In this document: piece by piece, positions 1-9,262 of the stretch
Layout: every line of letters starts with the position of its first letter
Numbering within the stretch: the first letter of the stretch is position 1
Assembly (NCBI RefSeq): GCF_900102165.1
Contig: NZ_FNBD01000011.1
Location: forward strand, 56,952 to 120,951
Length of the DNA stretch: 64,000 bases
Origin: Cellulophaga baltica
GTDB taxonomy: Bacteria > Bacteroidota > Bacteroidia > Flavobacteriales > Flavobacteriaceae
Reading direction: 5' to 3'
Translations under genes and position numbers: made by a program
Notes under the pieces: generated by a model
The model's database searches: none
What the model was told of the DNA's origin: nothing
What the model saw: the letters and a program-made list of their open reading frames with translations, nothing else

Positions 1-75
1 ACTAAATCCGAAAATTATAACATTGAAAAAATGGTGGATGCTTACATAAAAATATATAATAGTTTACTAAAATAG
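1..75 (+). CDS. C-terminal end of a probable glycosyltransferase (partial)
   Basis: An open frame runs in from the left edge and stops at TAG (73-75), giving 24 residues that end in YIKIYNSLLK. A helical tail of this kind is common at the C-terminus of GT4/GT1 glycosyltransferases in capsule and O-antigen clusters, and the next gene is a GT4 enzyme 38 bases downstream. The family call rests on context and the tail only. The rest of the gene lies outside the window. Confidence 0.5.
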   Translation, partial: TKSENYNIEKMVDAYIKIYNSLLK

Positions 76-113
76 GAACTCCTATAAACTTATAGTAAAC
101 TCAATAAAAAGTT

Positions 114-1271
114 ATGAAGAAAAAAATTATTAGAATTACAACAGTACCTCAATCTTTGGGCGGCCTTTTAACCGGACAATTAAGTTTTATGAGTGATTAC
201 TATGATGTAATAGGAATATCTAGTAATGAACAAGTTTTAAAAAATGTAGGAATAAAAGAAGGAATAAATGTAATTCCTCTAGAAATGACCAGATCTATTA
301 CACCTTTTAAAGATTTGAAAGCCATTATTGATTTATACAAAATACTCAAAAAAGAAAAGCCTTTTATTGTTCATAGTCATACTCCAAAAGCAGGAATGGT
401 CGCAATGATTGCTTCACGATTTGCAAGAGTCCCTAATAGGCTACATACAATTGCAGGTCTGCCGTTATTAGAGGCCACAGGTCTAAAAAGAGTGATTTTA
501 AATTTTGTAGAAAAATTGACTTATGGGTGTGCTACTAAAATTTATCCCAACTCATATGGCTTGAAAAAGATAATATTAGAAGAGAAATTCACAATCGATA
601 AAAAATTGAAAGTCATAGGAAATGGTAGTTCTAACGGCATAGACACGTCTATTTTCGATCCAAAAATTTATACTGAAAAACAAAAAAAGGAACTCAAAAA
701 ATCATTACATATAAATGATAATGATGTTATTTACACTTTCGTAGGTAGATTAGTTAAAGATAAAGGAATCAATGAATTGGTCGCTGCATTTACGCAACTA
801 GAAAAAGAAAAAGATAATGTCAAATTGTTATTAGTAGGCACTTATGAATCAGAATTAGATCCTTTGAGCACTGATACATTACATTTTATCGAAAATAATA
901 AAAATATTATAAATGTTGGTTGGCAAAACGATGTAAGGCCTTATTTTTCCATCTCAAATTTCTTGACCTTCCCTAGTTACAGGGAAGGTTTTCCAAATGT
1001 AGTACTTCAAGCTAGTGCTATGAAATTATATAGTATCGTTACGGATATAAACGGTTGTAATGAAATAGTAATTGAGGGTCTAAATGGAACAATTATTCCG
1101 ACTAAAAACACGGAGCAATTATATACTAAAATGTTAAATCTACATGACAAAAATATTTCAGGTTTAGATCTTGAAAAATGTAGAAGTCTAATAATTGAAA
1201 AATATGAGAGAACTTTTGTCTGGAAAAAACTCCTTGAAGAATATCAAAGCTTAGAAAATGAAATTTATTAA
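114..1271 (+). CDS. GT4-type glycosyltransferase
   Basis: A 385-residue enzyme with the two-domain layout of glycosyltransferase family 4. The N-terminal acceptor half has VHSHTPKAGM (about 86-95) and HTIAGLP. The C-terminal nucleotide-sugar half has GRLVKDKGINEL (about 211) and the family's donor-site block YREGFPNVVLQAS. There is no signal peptide, so it probably acts on the cytoplasmic face of the inner membrane and adds a sugar to an undecaprenyl-linked repeat unit. Its end overlaps the longest version of the next gene, so the two are likely co-transcribed. The sequence does not tell which sugar it transfers. Confidence 0.88.
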   Translation: MKKKIIRITTVPQSLGGLLTGQLSFMSDYYDVIGISSNEQVLKNVGIKEGINVIPLEMTRSITPFKDLKAIIDLYKILKKEKPFIVHSHTPKAGMVAMIASRFARVPNRLHTIAGLPLLEATGLKRVILNFVEKLTYGCATKIYPNSYGLKKIILEEKFTIDKKLKVIGNGSSNGIDTSIFDPKIYTEKQKKELKKSLHINDNDVIYTFVGRLVKDKGINELVAAFTQLEKEKDNVKLLLVGTYESELDPLSTDTLHFIENNKNIINVGWQNDVRPYFSISNFLTFPSYREGFPNVVLQASAMKLYSIVTDINGCNEIVIEGLNGTIIPTKNTEQLYTKMLNLHDKNISGLDLEKCRSLIIEKYERTFVWKKLLEEYQSLENEIY

Positions 1272-1287
1272 GTTCATCAATAGAACT

Positions 1288-1911
1288 ATGTACAAAAAAA
1301 AAATAAAGCGATTCATAGATTTCTGTATTGCATTGTTACTATTATTCATTATGTCTCCAATTTTTTTAAGCTTAATTATAATTAACGCAATTATCAACGG
1401 AAATCCATTTTTCACCCAACAGAGACCTGGAAAAAATGAAAAAATTTTTCAAGTCCTAAAGTTTAAAACAATGACAGAGAAAAAAGATAAAAACGGTAAT
1501 CTTTTACCTGATAATGAAAGATTAACAAAATTTGGTGTCTTTTTAAGAAAAACCTCGCTAGATGAGATACCACAATTAATTAATGTTCTTAAAGGAGACA
1601 TGAGTATAATAGGTCCAAGGCCGCTTTTAGCACAATATTTACCATATTATAATACCCAAGAAAAATTAAGGCATACTGTTAGGCCTGGAATAACAGGTTT
1701 AGCGCAAATTTCAGGTAGAAATTTTATTTCGTGGGAAGAAAAATTTAAGTTTGATCTTCAATATGTTAAAGAAATCTCATTAGCGTTAGATTTAAAAATA
1801 CTATTTAAAACTATATTAAAAGTCATTATTCGTAAAGATGTGGCAGTTGCAACAAACGAAGTAAGTGAGTATTTCGATACTTATAGGAAAAAACAAATTA
1901 GCAATGTATAA
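1288..1911 (+). CDS. Initiating sugar transferase (phosphoglycosyl transferase), copy 1
   Basis: Member of the bacterial sugar transferase family (PglC/WbaP C-terminal domain type), which loads the first sugar-phosphate onto undecaprenyl phosphate. It has one N-terminal membrane helix (about 8-30), then PGKNEKIFQVLKFKTM, the catalytic SLDEIPQL-INVLKGDMS-IIGPRPLL block, and a PGITGLAQISGRN motif. About 207 residues is the usual size of the monotopic class. I chose ATG 1288 because the next, paralogous gene begins with the same MYK...KR(F/I)(L/I)D pattern. An upstream in-frame ATG at 1258 would overlap the previous gene and add ten residues. Its product is clearly paralogous to the next gene. 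Confidence 0.9.
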   Translation: MYKKKIKRFIDFCIALLLLFIMSPIFLSLIIINAIINGNPFFTQQRPGKNEKIFQVLKFKTMTEKKDKNGNLLPDNERLTKFGVFLRKTSLDEIPQLINVLKGDMSIIGPRPLLAQYLPYYNTQEKLRHTVRPGITGLAQISGRNFISWEEKFKFDLQYVKEISLALDLKILFKTILKVIIRKDVAVATNEVSEYFDTYRKKQISNV

Positions 1912-2524
1912 ATTACTAGTAAAGCGAATATTGGATATTATCATCGCTATGATTGCTTTTTTACTGCTATCTCCTTTCTTTTTAGGAGTAGCCTTAATTC
2001 TCTTATTTACCAATAACGGGAAGCCCTTTTTCTATCATCCCAGACCCGGTAAAAACGGTGAAATATTCAAAGTAATAAAATTCAAATCTATGAATGATAA
2101 AAAAGATGAAAACGGAGAGTTTTTACCTTTTCATTTAAGAGTTACCAAATTTGGTAACTTCATTCGTAAATATTCCTTAGATGAAATTCCTCAATTACTA
2201 AATGTTTTAAAGGGTGATATGAGTTTAATAGGGCCTAGACCACTTTTAGTACAATATTTACCCTTATATAATGCAGAACAGGCAAAAAGACATGATCTGA
2301 AACCAGGCATAACAGGTTGGGCACAAGTAAATGGAAGAAATGCCATTTCTTGGGAGAAAAAATTTGAATTAGATGTTTGGTATGTGGAGAACATCTCATT
2401 TTTTTTAGATGTTAAAATTTTATTTTTAACGCTAAAAAAGGTACTAATTAGAGAAGGTGTAAATGCTAGTGAAAATGTAAACATGACTACTTTTACAGGT
2501 AGTAAAAAAGACCAAGGCATTTAA
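1904..2524 (+). CDS. Initiating sugar transferase (phosphoglycosyl transferase), copy 2
   Basis: A second enzyme of the same family directly after the first. It shares RPGKNGEIFKVIKFKSM, SLDEIPQLLNVLKGDMSLI, GPRPLL and PGITGWAQVNGRNAISW, with a membrane helix near the N-terminus. The start at ATG 1904 gives MYKLLVKRILDI, the normal family start, and overlaps the stop of copy 1 by 8 bases, which suggests coupled translation. The frame is open back to 1865 but those residues look non-native. Two adjacent initiating transferases could have different sugar specificities or could be a recent duplication; the divergence seen favours an older duplication. Confidence 0.9.
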   Translation: MYKLLVKRILDIIIAMIAFLLLSPFFLGVALILLFTNNGKPFFYHPRPGKNGEIFKVIKFKSMNDKKDENGEFLPFHLRVTKFGNFIRKYSLDEIPQLLNVLKGDMSLIGPRPLLVQYLPLYNAEQAKRHDLKPGITGWAQVNGRNAISWEKKFELDVWYVENISFFLDVKILFLTLKKVLIREGVNASENVNMTTFTGSKKDQGI

Positions 2525-2560
2525 ATTATAACCCCCAATAAAAAGCTAAAACATAAAAGC

Positions 2561-4345
2561 ATGAAAAATGCCGTAATATTAGGAGGAGGTACTTATGGTG
2601 AAGTATTTTTAACCTATTTAACAGAGCAAGGTTTTAATATTATCGGTTTTGTAGATGATAACAAAGAAAGTCTTGGAAAATTAATTCATGGAGTCCCTGT
2701 CTTGGGTAATTTTCAAGATTTAGTGAAAAATAATTTTTCTAAAAAAATACATCAGGTATTTTGCCCTATTGGTGATAATATTATTAGGACCAAATACTTA
2801 GGAATCTTAAATAGAGAAGGTTTTGAAACCCCTAATTTTATTCATGATACTGCTTTAATTAATAAAGATGTTCAAATTGGGAATGGTGTTTATTTATTAC
2901 CTGGAGTAATGATTATGCCACATACCAAAATAGAAGATTATGTAATTATTAGTATGGGGAGTCACGTAGCTCATCATACTTTAATTAAGAGAGGATCTTT
3001 TATATCTACAGGGGTTAACATTGGAGCTGGAATATTAATAAAAAGAAAAGCATTTTTAGGCATCAGTTCTACCGTTATGACCGGTGTTAAAATAGTTGGA
3101 GAAAATACTATTATTGGATCAGGCGCTGTGGTAATCAGAGATGTTGAAGATAACCATGTAGTTGCGGGAGTACCTGCTAAAACCTTAAAAGTTAGAGATC
3201 CTATTAATGATGAAGAACTAATACTAGAGAAACCTAAAAATAAAAATCTTAAATTACTTGGGTATAGCCTGCAGTGTTATAATTTAAAAAGTGAAGATGA
3301 TATTGCCACCTATAACGTTCATCTAAAAAACTTTGAAGGCTGCGATGTATTCTATAAGACCGCGTTATTTAACATTGAAAATTCTGAAACTGAACATTTA
3401 AAATACTTTATTTTAAAGAAAAGAAATACCGTGATCGCTATGATGCCTTTTTCTCTTCGCAAAATTATTTTGCAAGAAAAAAACACGACCTATTATGATG
3501 TGAGTTCCTTTTATGGCTATAGCGGCCCACTTTTTAACAAAGAAATAAGCCCAACTGATACGGATACCTTCTGGCATTTAGTAGATGATTGGTACATAAA
3601 CAATAAAGTTATCACAGAGTTTATCCGCTTCAATTTAGAAGGAAATTATAAGCGATATTCCGGAAATTTAATTCCTACCCTAAACAATGTAAAAGGAACT
3701 ATTTTTTCTGATGAAACGCTGCAATGGGAAGGATTTACACCTAAGGTTAGAAATAATTACCGCAAAGCCGTTTCAAATGGCTTAACTTCTAAAATTTATC
3801 ATGGTACCATAGATGAAAATTTAATAGAAGTTTTTCATGAAATCTACATTAGCACAATGAAACGTAATAATGCAGATCAGACTTATTATTTTAGTTTAGG
3901 CTATTTTAAAAAATTAATACACGATAACCCCCAAAACACAGTTTTGGCATTAATTTTTAAAGATAAAATTGCCATCTCTTCAGAGCTTTTATTACTGAAC
4001 AATACTACCATGTATTCTTTTCTTGGTGGAACTTTAGAAAATTACTTTGATTTTAGACCCAATGATTTTTTAAAAATGGAAGCTATTAAATGGGGGCGTA
4101 AAAATGGTTACGCCAATTATATTTTAGGAGGAGGAAGATCTAATGATGACAGTTTATATAGGTATAAGAAAAGTTTTTTTCCAAAAAATAATGATGTCAT
4201 CTATTACACTGGAAGAAAAATAATTAATGAAGTGGTTTATGAAAAATTGACTACGCTAGCTAGAAAATACGCGTACAAGCTAAATAAGAAAGATATCGTC
4301 GAAGATTTTTTTCCACTATATCGAAAAGCTGAGAAAGAACAATAG
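2561..4345 (+). CDS. Fusion of PglD/NeuD-like sugar acetyltransferase and FemAB-like acyltransferase
   Basis: A 594-residue protein of two joined enzymes. Residues 1-212 match PglD/NeuD acetyltransferases: a Rossmann-like start (ILGGGTYGEVF), then left-handed beta-helix hexapeptides ending IGSGAVVIRDVEDNHVVAGVPAK. Residues from about 230 to 594 resemble the FemAB/BioF2-like GNAT domain, with VRNNYRKAVSNGL, YFKKLI and a late LGGGRSNDDSLYRYKKSFFP segment like that seen in Lipid II-type aminoacyl or acyl transferases. It lies in the polysaccharide operon 36 bases after the second sugar transferase. Likely role: acylate an amino-sugar precursor, then add a second acyl or aminoacyl group. The partnership is inferred from fusion; neither substrate is known. 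Confidence 0.8.
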   Translation: MKNAVILGGGTYGEVFLTYLTEQGFNIIGFVDDNKESLGKLIHGVPVLGNFQDLVKNNFSKKIHQVFCPIGDNIIRTKYLGILNREGFETPNFIHDTALINKDVQIGNGVYLLPGVMIMPHTKIEDYVIISMGSHVAHHTLIKRGSFISTGVNIGAGILIKRKAFLGISSTVMTGVKIVGENTIIGSGAVVIRDVEDNHVVAGVPAKTLKVRDPINDEELILEKPKNKNLKLLGYSLQCYNLKSEDDIATYNVHLKNFEGCDVFYKTALFNIENSETEHLKYFILKKRNTVIAMMPFSLRKIILQEKNTTYYDVSSFYGYSGPLFNKEISPTDTDTFWHLVDDWYINNKVITEFIRFNLEGNYKRYSGNLIPTLNNVKGTIFSDETLQWEGFTPKVRNNYRKAVSNGLTSKIYHGTIDENLIEVFHEIYISTMKRNNADQTYYFSLGYFKKLIHDNPQNTVLALIFKDKIAISSELLLLNNTTMYSFLGGTLENYFDFRPNDFLKMEAIKWGRKNGYANYILGGGRSNDDSLYRYKKSFFPKNNDVIYYTGRKIINEVVYEKLTTLARKYAYKLNKKDIVEDFFPLYRKAEKEQ

Positions 4346-4373
4346 ACTAACTTTTTTTGTAAGTTATAAATGA

Positions 4374-5087
4374 CTATTTTACCTGCTTTAAGACAGCTCT
4401 CTTTCCTTTTCGTTCTAAATTAGAGAATAGGTAACGTTCATTTTCCGTGCGTGCTCTAATAATTTTTGCAGGACTACCATAAGCCACAATGCAATCAGGA
4501 AAATTTTTAGTAACCACTGCTCCTGCTCCTATAATGGTATGATCTCCTATCGTAATGTTCTCAATGACTGTAGCCCCAATTGAGATTGCACTACAAAAAC
4601 CTAAATTAAAATTCCCGCCAATTTTCACTCCTGGAGAGATGCTAGAGAAATCTTTCAAAATAGCTTCATGACCTACACTAGCATTGGTATTTACAATACA
4701 TGAGTCTCCGATAGCAGCATCACTGTTGATAATTGCGCCAGGCATCACGACAATACCATTTCCCAAAGCTACATTCTTGCCAAGAACTGCATTAGGATGT
4801 ATAGCATTAATAAATTGAAGTGTTGGACAAATTTCCTGTACTTTATGCACAATAGTTTTTCGCTTACAATTATCTCCTATAGCCACTATAATTCCGTAAA
4901 TATTATGTTCTTTTACAAGAGCCGGAAGATCATCTTCATTCCCCAATATTGAATACTCAAATAGGAGCGATTTTTTTGGCTTAAAGGAATCAACAAGTCC
5001 AAAAATCTCATATTGGTTTTCCTGCTCGATAATATCAATAACTACCTTAGCATGACCTGAAGCCCCAAAAACGATGACTTTTTTCAT
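4374..5087 (-). CDS. PglD/NeuD-like sugar O/N-acetyltransferase
   Basis: A 237-residue stand-alone enzyme with the N-terminal Rossmann-like domain (VIVFGASGHAKVVIDII, GDNCKRK) and a C-terminal left-handed beta-helix (GNGIVVMPGAIINSDAAIG, then IGAGAVVTKNFPDCIVAYGSPAKI). The family transfers acetyl groups from acetyl-CoA to UDP-amino sugars for surface glycans. The catalytic histidine region is NTNASVGHEA. It is transcribed against the operon at its left, and follows the CapK-like gene with a 26-base gap, so it belongs to a second, facing operon at the edge of the polysaccharide cluster. It is a family relative, but not a close copy, of the N-terminal half of the fused protein next door. Confidence 0.88.
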   Translation of the reverse strand: MKKVIVFGASGHAKVVIDIIEQENQYEIFGLVDSFKPKKSLLFEYSILGNEDDLPALVKEHNIYGIIVAIGDNCKRKTIVHKVQEICPTLQFINAIHPNAVLGKNVALGNGIVVMPGAIINSDAAIGDSCIVNTNASVGHEAILKDFSSISPGVKIGGNFNLGFCSAISIGATVIENITIGDHTIIGAGAVVTKNFPDCIVAYGSPAKIIRARTENERYLFSNLERKGKRAVLKQVK

Positions 5088-5113
5088 TCCTTATTATTTA
5101 TCAGTTAATAACT

Positions 5114-6418
5114 TTAATTAAGCATCATATTGATTACTAGTTTCTTTTTTCCAGAATTTAAGGCTGGAATAATATCTACATATTCAATATTCACTTTAGA
5201 CGCTTCTCCAAAATAAGTCTCATATTCTTCAATAACCTTACGCTCATCTTTAAAAGAATCTTGGTGTAACAATTTTATTTTTATAGTATACGTAGTCTTA
5301 GATTCTTGAATAAATTGAAATTGATCTATATTGTCATATTGCAAAATTTTATGGACGATATGCGAAGACAATAATTCTCCGTTTGTTGCTATAAACATAT
5401 CCATTTTACGTCCATCAATTTTAGAAAAAACAAGATCTCCTTCTATACATTGCATGACACCTACATCTCCAGTATCATAACGAATCATTGGCATCGCATA
5501 ATTATACAGATCTGTAATTACTATTCGTCCTAATTCTCCTAAAGGAACGGCATCATCAGAATCAAAAGCTAACACTTCAACATGATAGCTAGCCCAATTA
5601 ATTTTATAGTATTTATGAGTTGCATTAAGTTCTTGTTGCCCTAAAATACCATTCTCACTATTCGAGTATCGTGAAATTGCTTGAACTCCAAAATAATGAA
5701 ATAACTTATCACTGACATATTCATTTAAAGATTCTGCAATACAGATAATAGAACTACATTTATTTAAAATTGGCTTGCTGTTCGTTTTATCTAAGTAATT
5801 ACACAAATTTTGAAAAGCAGAAGAGTAGCCTAGTAACCCAATGGAAGCATTTGTGTCCCTTAATTCTTCTACAGCTTTCTTATTTCCGGAATCATCCATT
5901 TCATCTACAGAATACATAGCAATGTTCTGAGTCCGTGCCAACCATTTATTCTTTTTATATTGTTTGTCCCACAATCTGAAATAAAAAAGACGATCTCCGA
6001 TATTATATCCTGCTTTTTCTCCAAAATAAATAGTATCTGCCGTATTTCTCTGCCGTTTGTTATGATCTTGCTCTACGAAAAAAGGTTGTCCCGTAGAACC
6101 ACTAGTAGCCACTCTATGCAACTTTGCTGTTGCGAATTTATCACTCTTAAAATGATGGCCTCCATTTCTAAGGGCCAACTTATTAACCACAGGAAAAGAT
6201 GCTAAAGTAAGTGTTTCTCCTGCATATGATTTATAAAAAGAAACCGTATTTGTAGCGTGCTGTAGTAGATCTACTATTTTTGTTGCATTACTATTTACAA
6301 GCGCTTCTCTAGAAGTCTTTTCATGCAATGCCTTTATTTCTTTATAATGAAATGCCACCTGCCCTCCTTTGGCAAAGTCTAACAACCAAAATAACTTTCT
6401 ACGTAAGTTTCCTAACAT
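5114..6418 (-). CDS. CapK/PaaK-like adenylate-forming enzyme
   Basis: A 434-residue cytosolic protein of the phenylacetate-CoA ligase-like family, often called CapK in capsule clusters. The phosphate-binding loop is TSGSTGQP at 105-112, and the later YNYAMPMIRYDTGDVGVM block is the ATP/adenylate-binding signature of the ANL superfamily. True phenylacetate-CoA ligases are about the same length but lie in paa operons; none is present. Here it neighbours acetyltransferases and sugar transferases, so it more likely activates a carboxylic acid for attachment to a glycan. The acid is unknown. It heads a two-gene operon with the following PglD-like gene. Confidence 0.82.
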   Translation of the reverse strand: MLGNLRRKLFWLLDFAKGGQVAFHYKEIKALHEKTSREALVNSNATKIVDLLQHATNTVSFYKSYAGETLTLASFPVVNKLALRNGGHHFKSDKFATAKLHRVATSGSTGQPFFVEQDHNKRQRNTADTIYFGEKAGYNIGDRLFYFRLWDKQYKKNKWLARTQNIAMYSVDEMDDSGNKKAVEELRDTNASIGLLGYSSAFQNLCNYLDKTNSKPILNKCSSIICIAESLNEYVSDKLFHYFGVQAISRYSNSENGILGQQELNATHKYYKINWASYHVEVLAFDSDDAVPLGELGRIVITDLYNYAMPMIRYDTGDVGVMQCIEGDLVFSKIDGRKMDMFIATNGELLSSHIVHKILQYDNIDQFQFIQESKTTYTIKIKLLHQDSFKDERKVIEEYETYFGEASKVNIEYVDIIPALNSGKKKLVINMMLN

Positions 6419-6461
6419 ATCTTAGATCAAGTATTCTATAAAATTTAACGGGGGAACTATG

Positions 6462-6812
6462 CTACTTAGTACTAATATAAATAATTTTATTCGCTATACT
6501 ATCAATACTAAATGTCACTCTTTCATTATTTGTCTTTGGCAACACCAAATACCGTGCATAATTAACTTCATTATAAATACCGTAAAATAACGGATCTTGC
6601 TTTAATGAGTTATAATTTATGGCGGAATAACTTATCGTATCATAAGCCTTTAAAGTGCCAATATTCTTAGAAAAAACAGAAATGTTTGTAAAATGAAGCG
6701 CCGTATTGTTAACAATTCGATACTTTATTTTCAAGATTTCAGTAGATGGTTTTAAGAAAATACAAGAACTCAAAACCAATAACGAACAGAAGCAAAATAC
6801 AATGTATTTCAT
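6462..6812 (-). CDS. Small hypothetical lipoprotein
   Basis: A 116-residue protein with a type II signal peptide: a short hydrophobic core then LVLSSC, which predicts lipidation at Cys17. The mature part is rich in beta-forming stretches (IKYRIVNNTALHFTNISVFS). I do not recognise a family. It sits 43 bases upstream (in map terms) of the CapK-like gene on the same strand and may be transcribed with it. The region from 6813 to 7017, to its right, holds the start regions of this gene and of the divergent TonB receptor, with no clear full promoter. Confidence 0.7.
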   Translation of the reverse strand: MKYIVFCFCSLLVLSSCIFLKPSTEILKIKYRIVNNTALHFTNISVFSKNIGTLKAYDTISYSAINYNSLKQDPLFYGIYNEVNYARYLVLPKTNNERVTFSIDSIANKIIYISTK

Positions 6813-7017
6813 CTTTTTCTAATTAATTTTAAAAGTAGGTTAAAATGTATTTTATTTTATAACAAAAGGATGAAATACCAAAAAACTCTATGAAGTACTC
6901 TATAGATAAAATAAAACCAGCAGTGTAACCTCATAGAAAAAAAATAAATTAAATTTACCTCACGTATTACTATCTCTTACAGCCTTTTTATATGGTTCTA
7001 GAGTTTAAAATGTTTTA

Positions 7018-9258
7018 ATGAAACCTATCCCCTTTTTCATATTACTTCTACTAACTCAATGCGCATTTTCACAATTGAAAATTACGGGAACCGTATTAGA
7101 ACGCACAGAAAAAGGAGATCCGGATACCCTAGCCGATGTGCATATTTCTTGGCTAAATTCAACTTCCGGCACCGTCACCGATAGTAGTGGTAATTTTTCT
7201 TTAACCTATAGCACAGACCATAAAAAAATTGTATTAAGTTATGTCGGATACGTTTCTGATACCATTACTGTAAACAGACCTAACTTAGGAAAACTATACC
7301 TGCAACCTAATATTGCTTTGGAGGAGGTTGTGGTGAGAAAAAAAGTTAACTCCATTCAGAAATCTTTATTCAATCCGCAAAATACCGTAAATGTAGATAG
7401 TAGAGAAATGTTAAAAGCAGCTTGCTGCAACCTCTCTGAGAGTTTTGAAACCAACCCTTCTGTAGACGTAAGCATTTCTGATGGTATAAGTGGCGCTAAG
7501 CAAATTCAAATGTTAGGGATGAACAGTCCGTATTTACTGTTTACCCAAGAAAATATGCCTTTTATAAGAGGTGCCTCTCAGATCTATGGTTTGTCTTTTA
7601 TACCTGGATCTTGGATTGAAAGTATCCAAATCACCAAAGGCGCAGGAGCTGTTTTAAATGGTTCTGAAAGTATTTCTGGACAGATAAACACAGAGCTAGT
7701 AAAACCGCTCACTGACCAAAAGTTTTTCTTAAATACCTACGCCAATAACAATGAACGCTTTGAACTCAACACACGCTATAATACGGTTCTTAATGACAAA
7801 TTAGCCACAGGCCTTTATCTTCATGCAAATTCACGCTCTGGAAAATTAGATAGAAATGATGATAATTTTTTAGATACCCCTATCGCCAAACAGCTTAATC
7901 TAATGAACAGGTGGCAATATGTAGATTTAGAAAAAGGATGGGTGAGTTATCTTAATCTACAATACTTAACCGATAATAAACAAACTGGAGAGACCAGTTA
8001 CGATCCAGATGTTCATGCCTTCTCTAACCAATTTTGGGGTAGTGAAATTGAAACCCATAGGTTTGATGCTTCTGCTAAGATTGGGTATGTCTTCCCGGAG
8101 TTACAGTACCAAAGTTTTGGTTATCAAACTGCTTATAGTAATCATAGACAAAACTCGTATTATGGCAACAAGAGATACGACATTAACCATACCTCTTTTT
8201 ACAGCAATCTTTTATTCAACAGTATTATAGGAAGCACCCAACATAAATTTAAAACAGGGTTTAGTTTTAATTACGACCAATATGATGAACTCGTAAATTC
8301 TGATGTTATTTCTAGAATTGATAATGGCGTAGGCTCCTTCTTTGAATACACGTATGATAGTCTAGAAAGATTAAGTTTTGTTGCTGGTTTGCGAGCAGAT
8401 CATTCTAATAGGCTAGGTAATTTTATCACCCCTAGACTCCATGTACGCTATTCCCTATGGGACAAAGCTAGCCTTAGATTTAATCTAGGCCGAGGTAAAA
8501 GAGCTGCGAATATCTACGCTGAAAATCAACAGCTCTTTGCTTCCAACAGAAACATTACTACCATAAATTCCTTAGGAAAAATCTATGGTTTAGATCCTGA
8601 AATAGCTTGGAATTCAGGCGTAAATTTCAGTCAAAAGGGCTATTTATTTAACCGCCTTTTTGATATCTCTATAGATTATTACCATGTAAATTTTAAAAAC
8701 CAAGTAGTGGTAGACTGGGAAACGCCACAAGAAATTTCATTTTATAATCTTAATGGAAAAAGTACTTCTAATAGCCTTCAATTTGATTTAAATTATGAAA
8801 TAATACAAAACTTAGACCTAAGAGCCACCTATAAGCATTACGATGTGGAGGTTACCTATAACAAAGGGCTTTTAGAAAAACCTTTACAGCCTAGAAATAG
8901 AGTTTTCATAAATTTAAATTATGAAACTCAAAAAAAATATGAAGGGAGACAATGGGTGTTCGATTTCACCTCTAATTGGCTAGGAAAACAACGTTTACCA
9001 GATACAAGTACAAATCCTACAATATATCAATTAGACGCCTACGCCGTACCATATACCGTTTTAAACACGCAGATTACAAGAATTTTCAACACTAGCTTTG
9101 AAATGTATATAGGTGGGGAAAACATCGGGAATACTATTCAAAAACGACCTATTATTGCAGCAACTGACCCTTTTGGCCCCTATTTTGATAGCACTATTAC
9201 TTATGCTCCTACATTAGGAGGTATTTACTATATAGGATTACGTTATAAAATAAAATAG
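7018..9258 (+). CDS. TonB-dependent outer-membrane receptor, probably for a metal
   Basis: A 746-residue receptor: signal peptide (1-18, ending CAFSQ), a carboxypeptidase-like regulatory domain at about 20-100 (KITGTVLERT ... SYVGYVSD), a plug with LGMNSPYLLFTQENMPFIRG, and a beta-barrel that ends in an aromatic-rich strand (GGIYYIGLRYKIK). An unusual Cys-Cys pair lies at 136-137 at the start of the plug (KAACCNLSESFETNPSVDV). The gene directly after it (4 bases between) encodes a secreted CxxC metal-binding domain. The pair, plus the facing copper enzyme, suggests uptake of copper or a copper complex. The receptor family is certain; the substrate is an inference. Confidence 0.9.
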   Translation: MKPIPFFILLLLTQCAFSQLKITGTVLERTEKGDPDTLADVHISWLNSTSGTVTDSSGNFSLTYSTDHKKIVLSYVGYVSDTITVNRPNLGKLYLQPNIALEEVVVRKKVNSIQKSLFNPQNTVNVDSREMLKAACCNLSESFETNPSVDVSISDGISGAKQIQMLGMNSPYLLFTQENMPFIRGASQIYGLSFIPGSWIESIQITKGAGAVLNGSESISGQINTELVKPLTDQKFFLNTYANNNERFELNTRYNTVLNDKLATGLYLHANSRSGKLDRNDDNFLDTPIAKQLNLMNRWQYVDLEKGWVSYLNLQYLTDNKQTGETSYDPDVHAFSNQFWGSEIETHRFDASAKIGYVFPELQYQSFGYQTAYSNHRQNSYYGNKRYDINHTSFYSNLLFNSIIGSTQHKFKTGFSFNYDQYDELVNSDVISRIDNGVGSFFEYTYDSLERLSFVAGLRADHSNRLGNFITPRLHVRYSLWDKASLRFNLGRGKRAANIYAENQQLFASNRNITTINSLGKIYGLDPEIAWNSGVNFSQKGYLFNRLFDISIDYYHVNFKNQVVVDWETPQEISFYNLNGKSTSNSLQFDLNYEIIQNLDLRATYKHYDVEVTYNKGLLEKPLQPRNRVFINLNYETQKKYEGRQWVFDFTSNWLGKQRLPDTSTNPTIYQLDAYAVPYTVLNTQITRIFNTSFEMYIGGENIGNTIQKRPIIAATDPFGPYFDSTITYAPTLGGIYYIGLRYKIK

Positions 9259-9262
9259 CATC

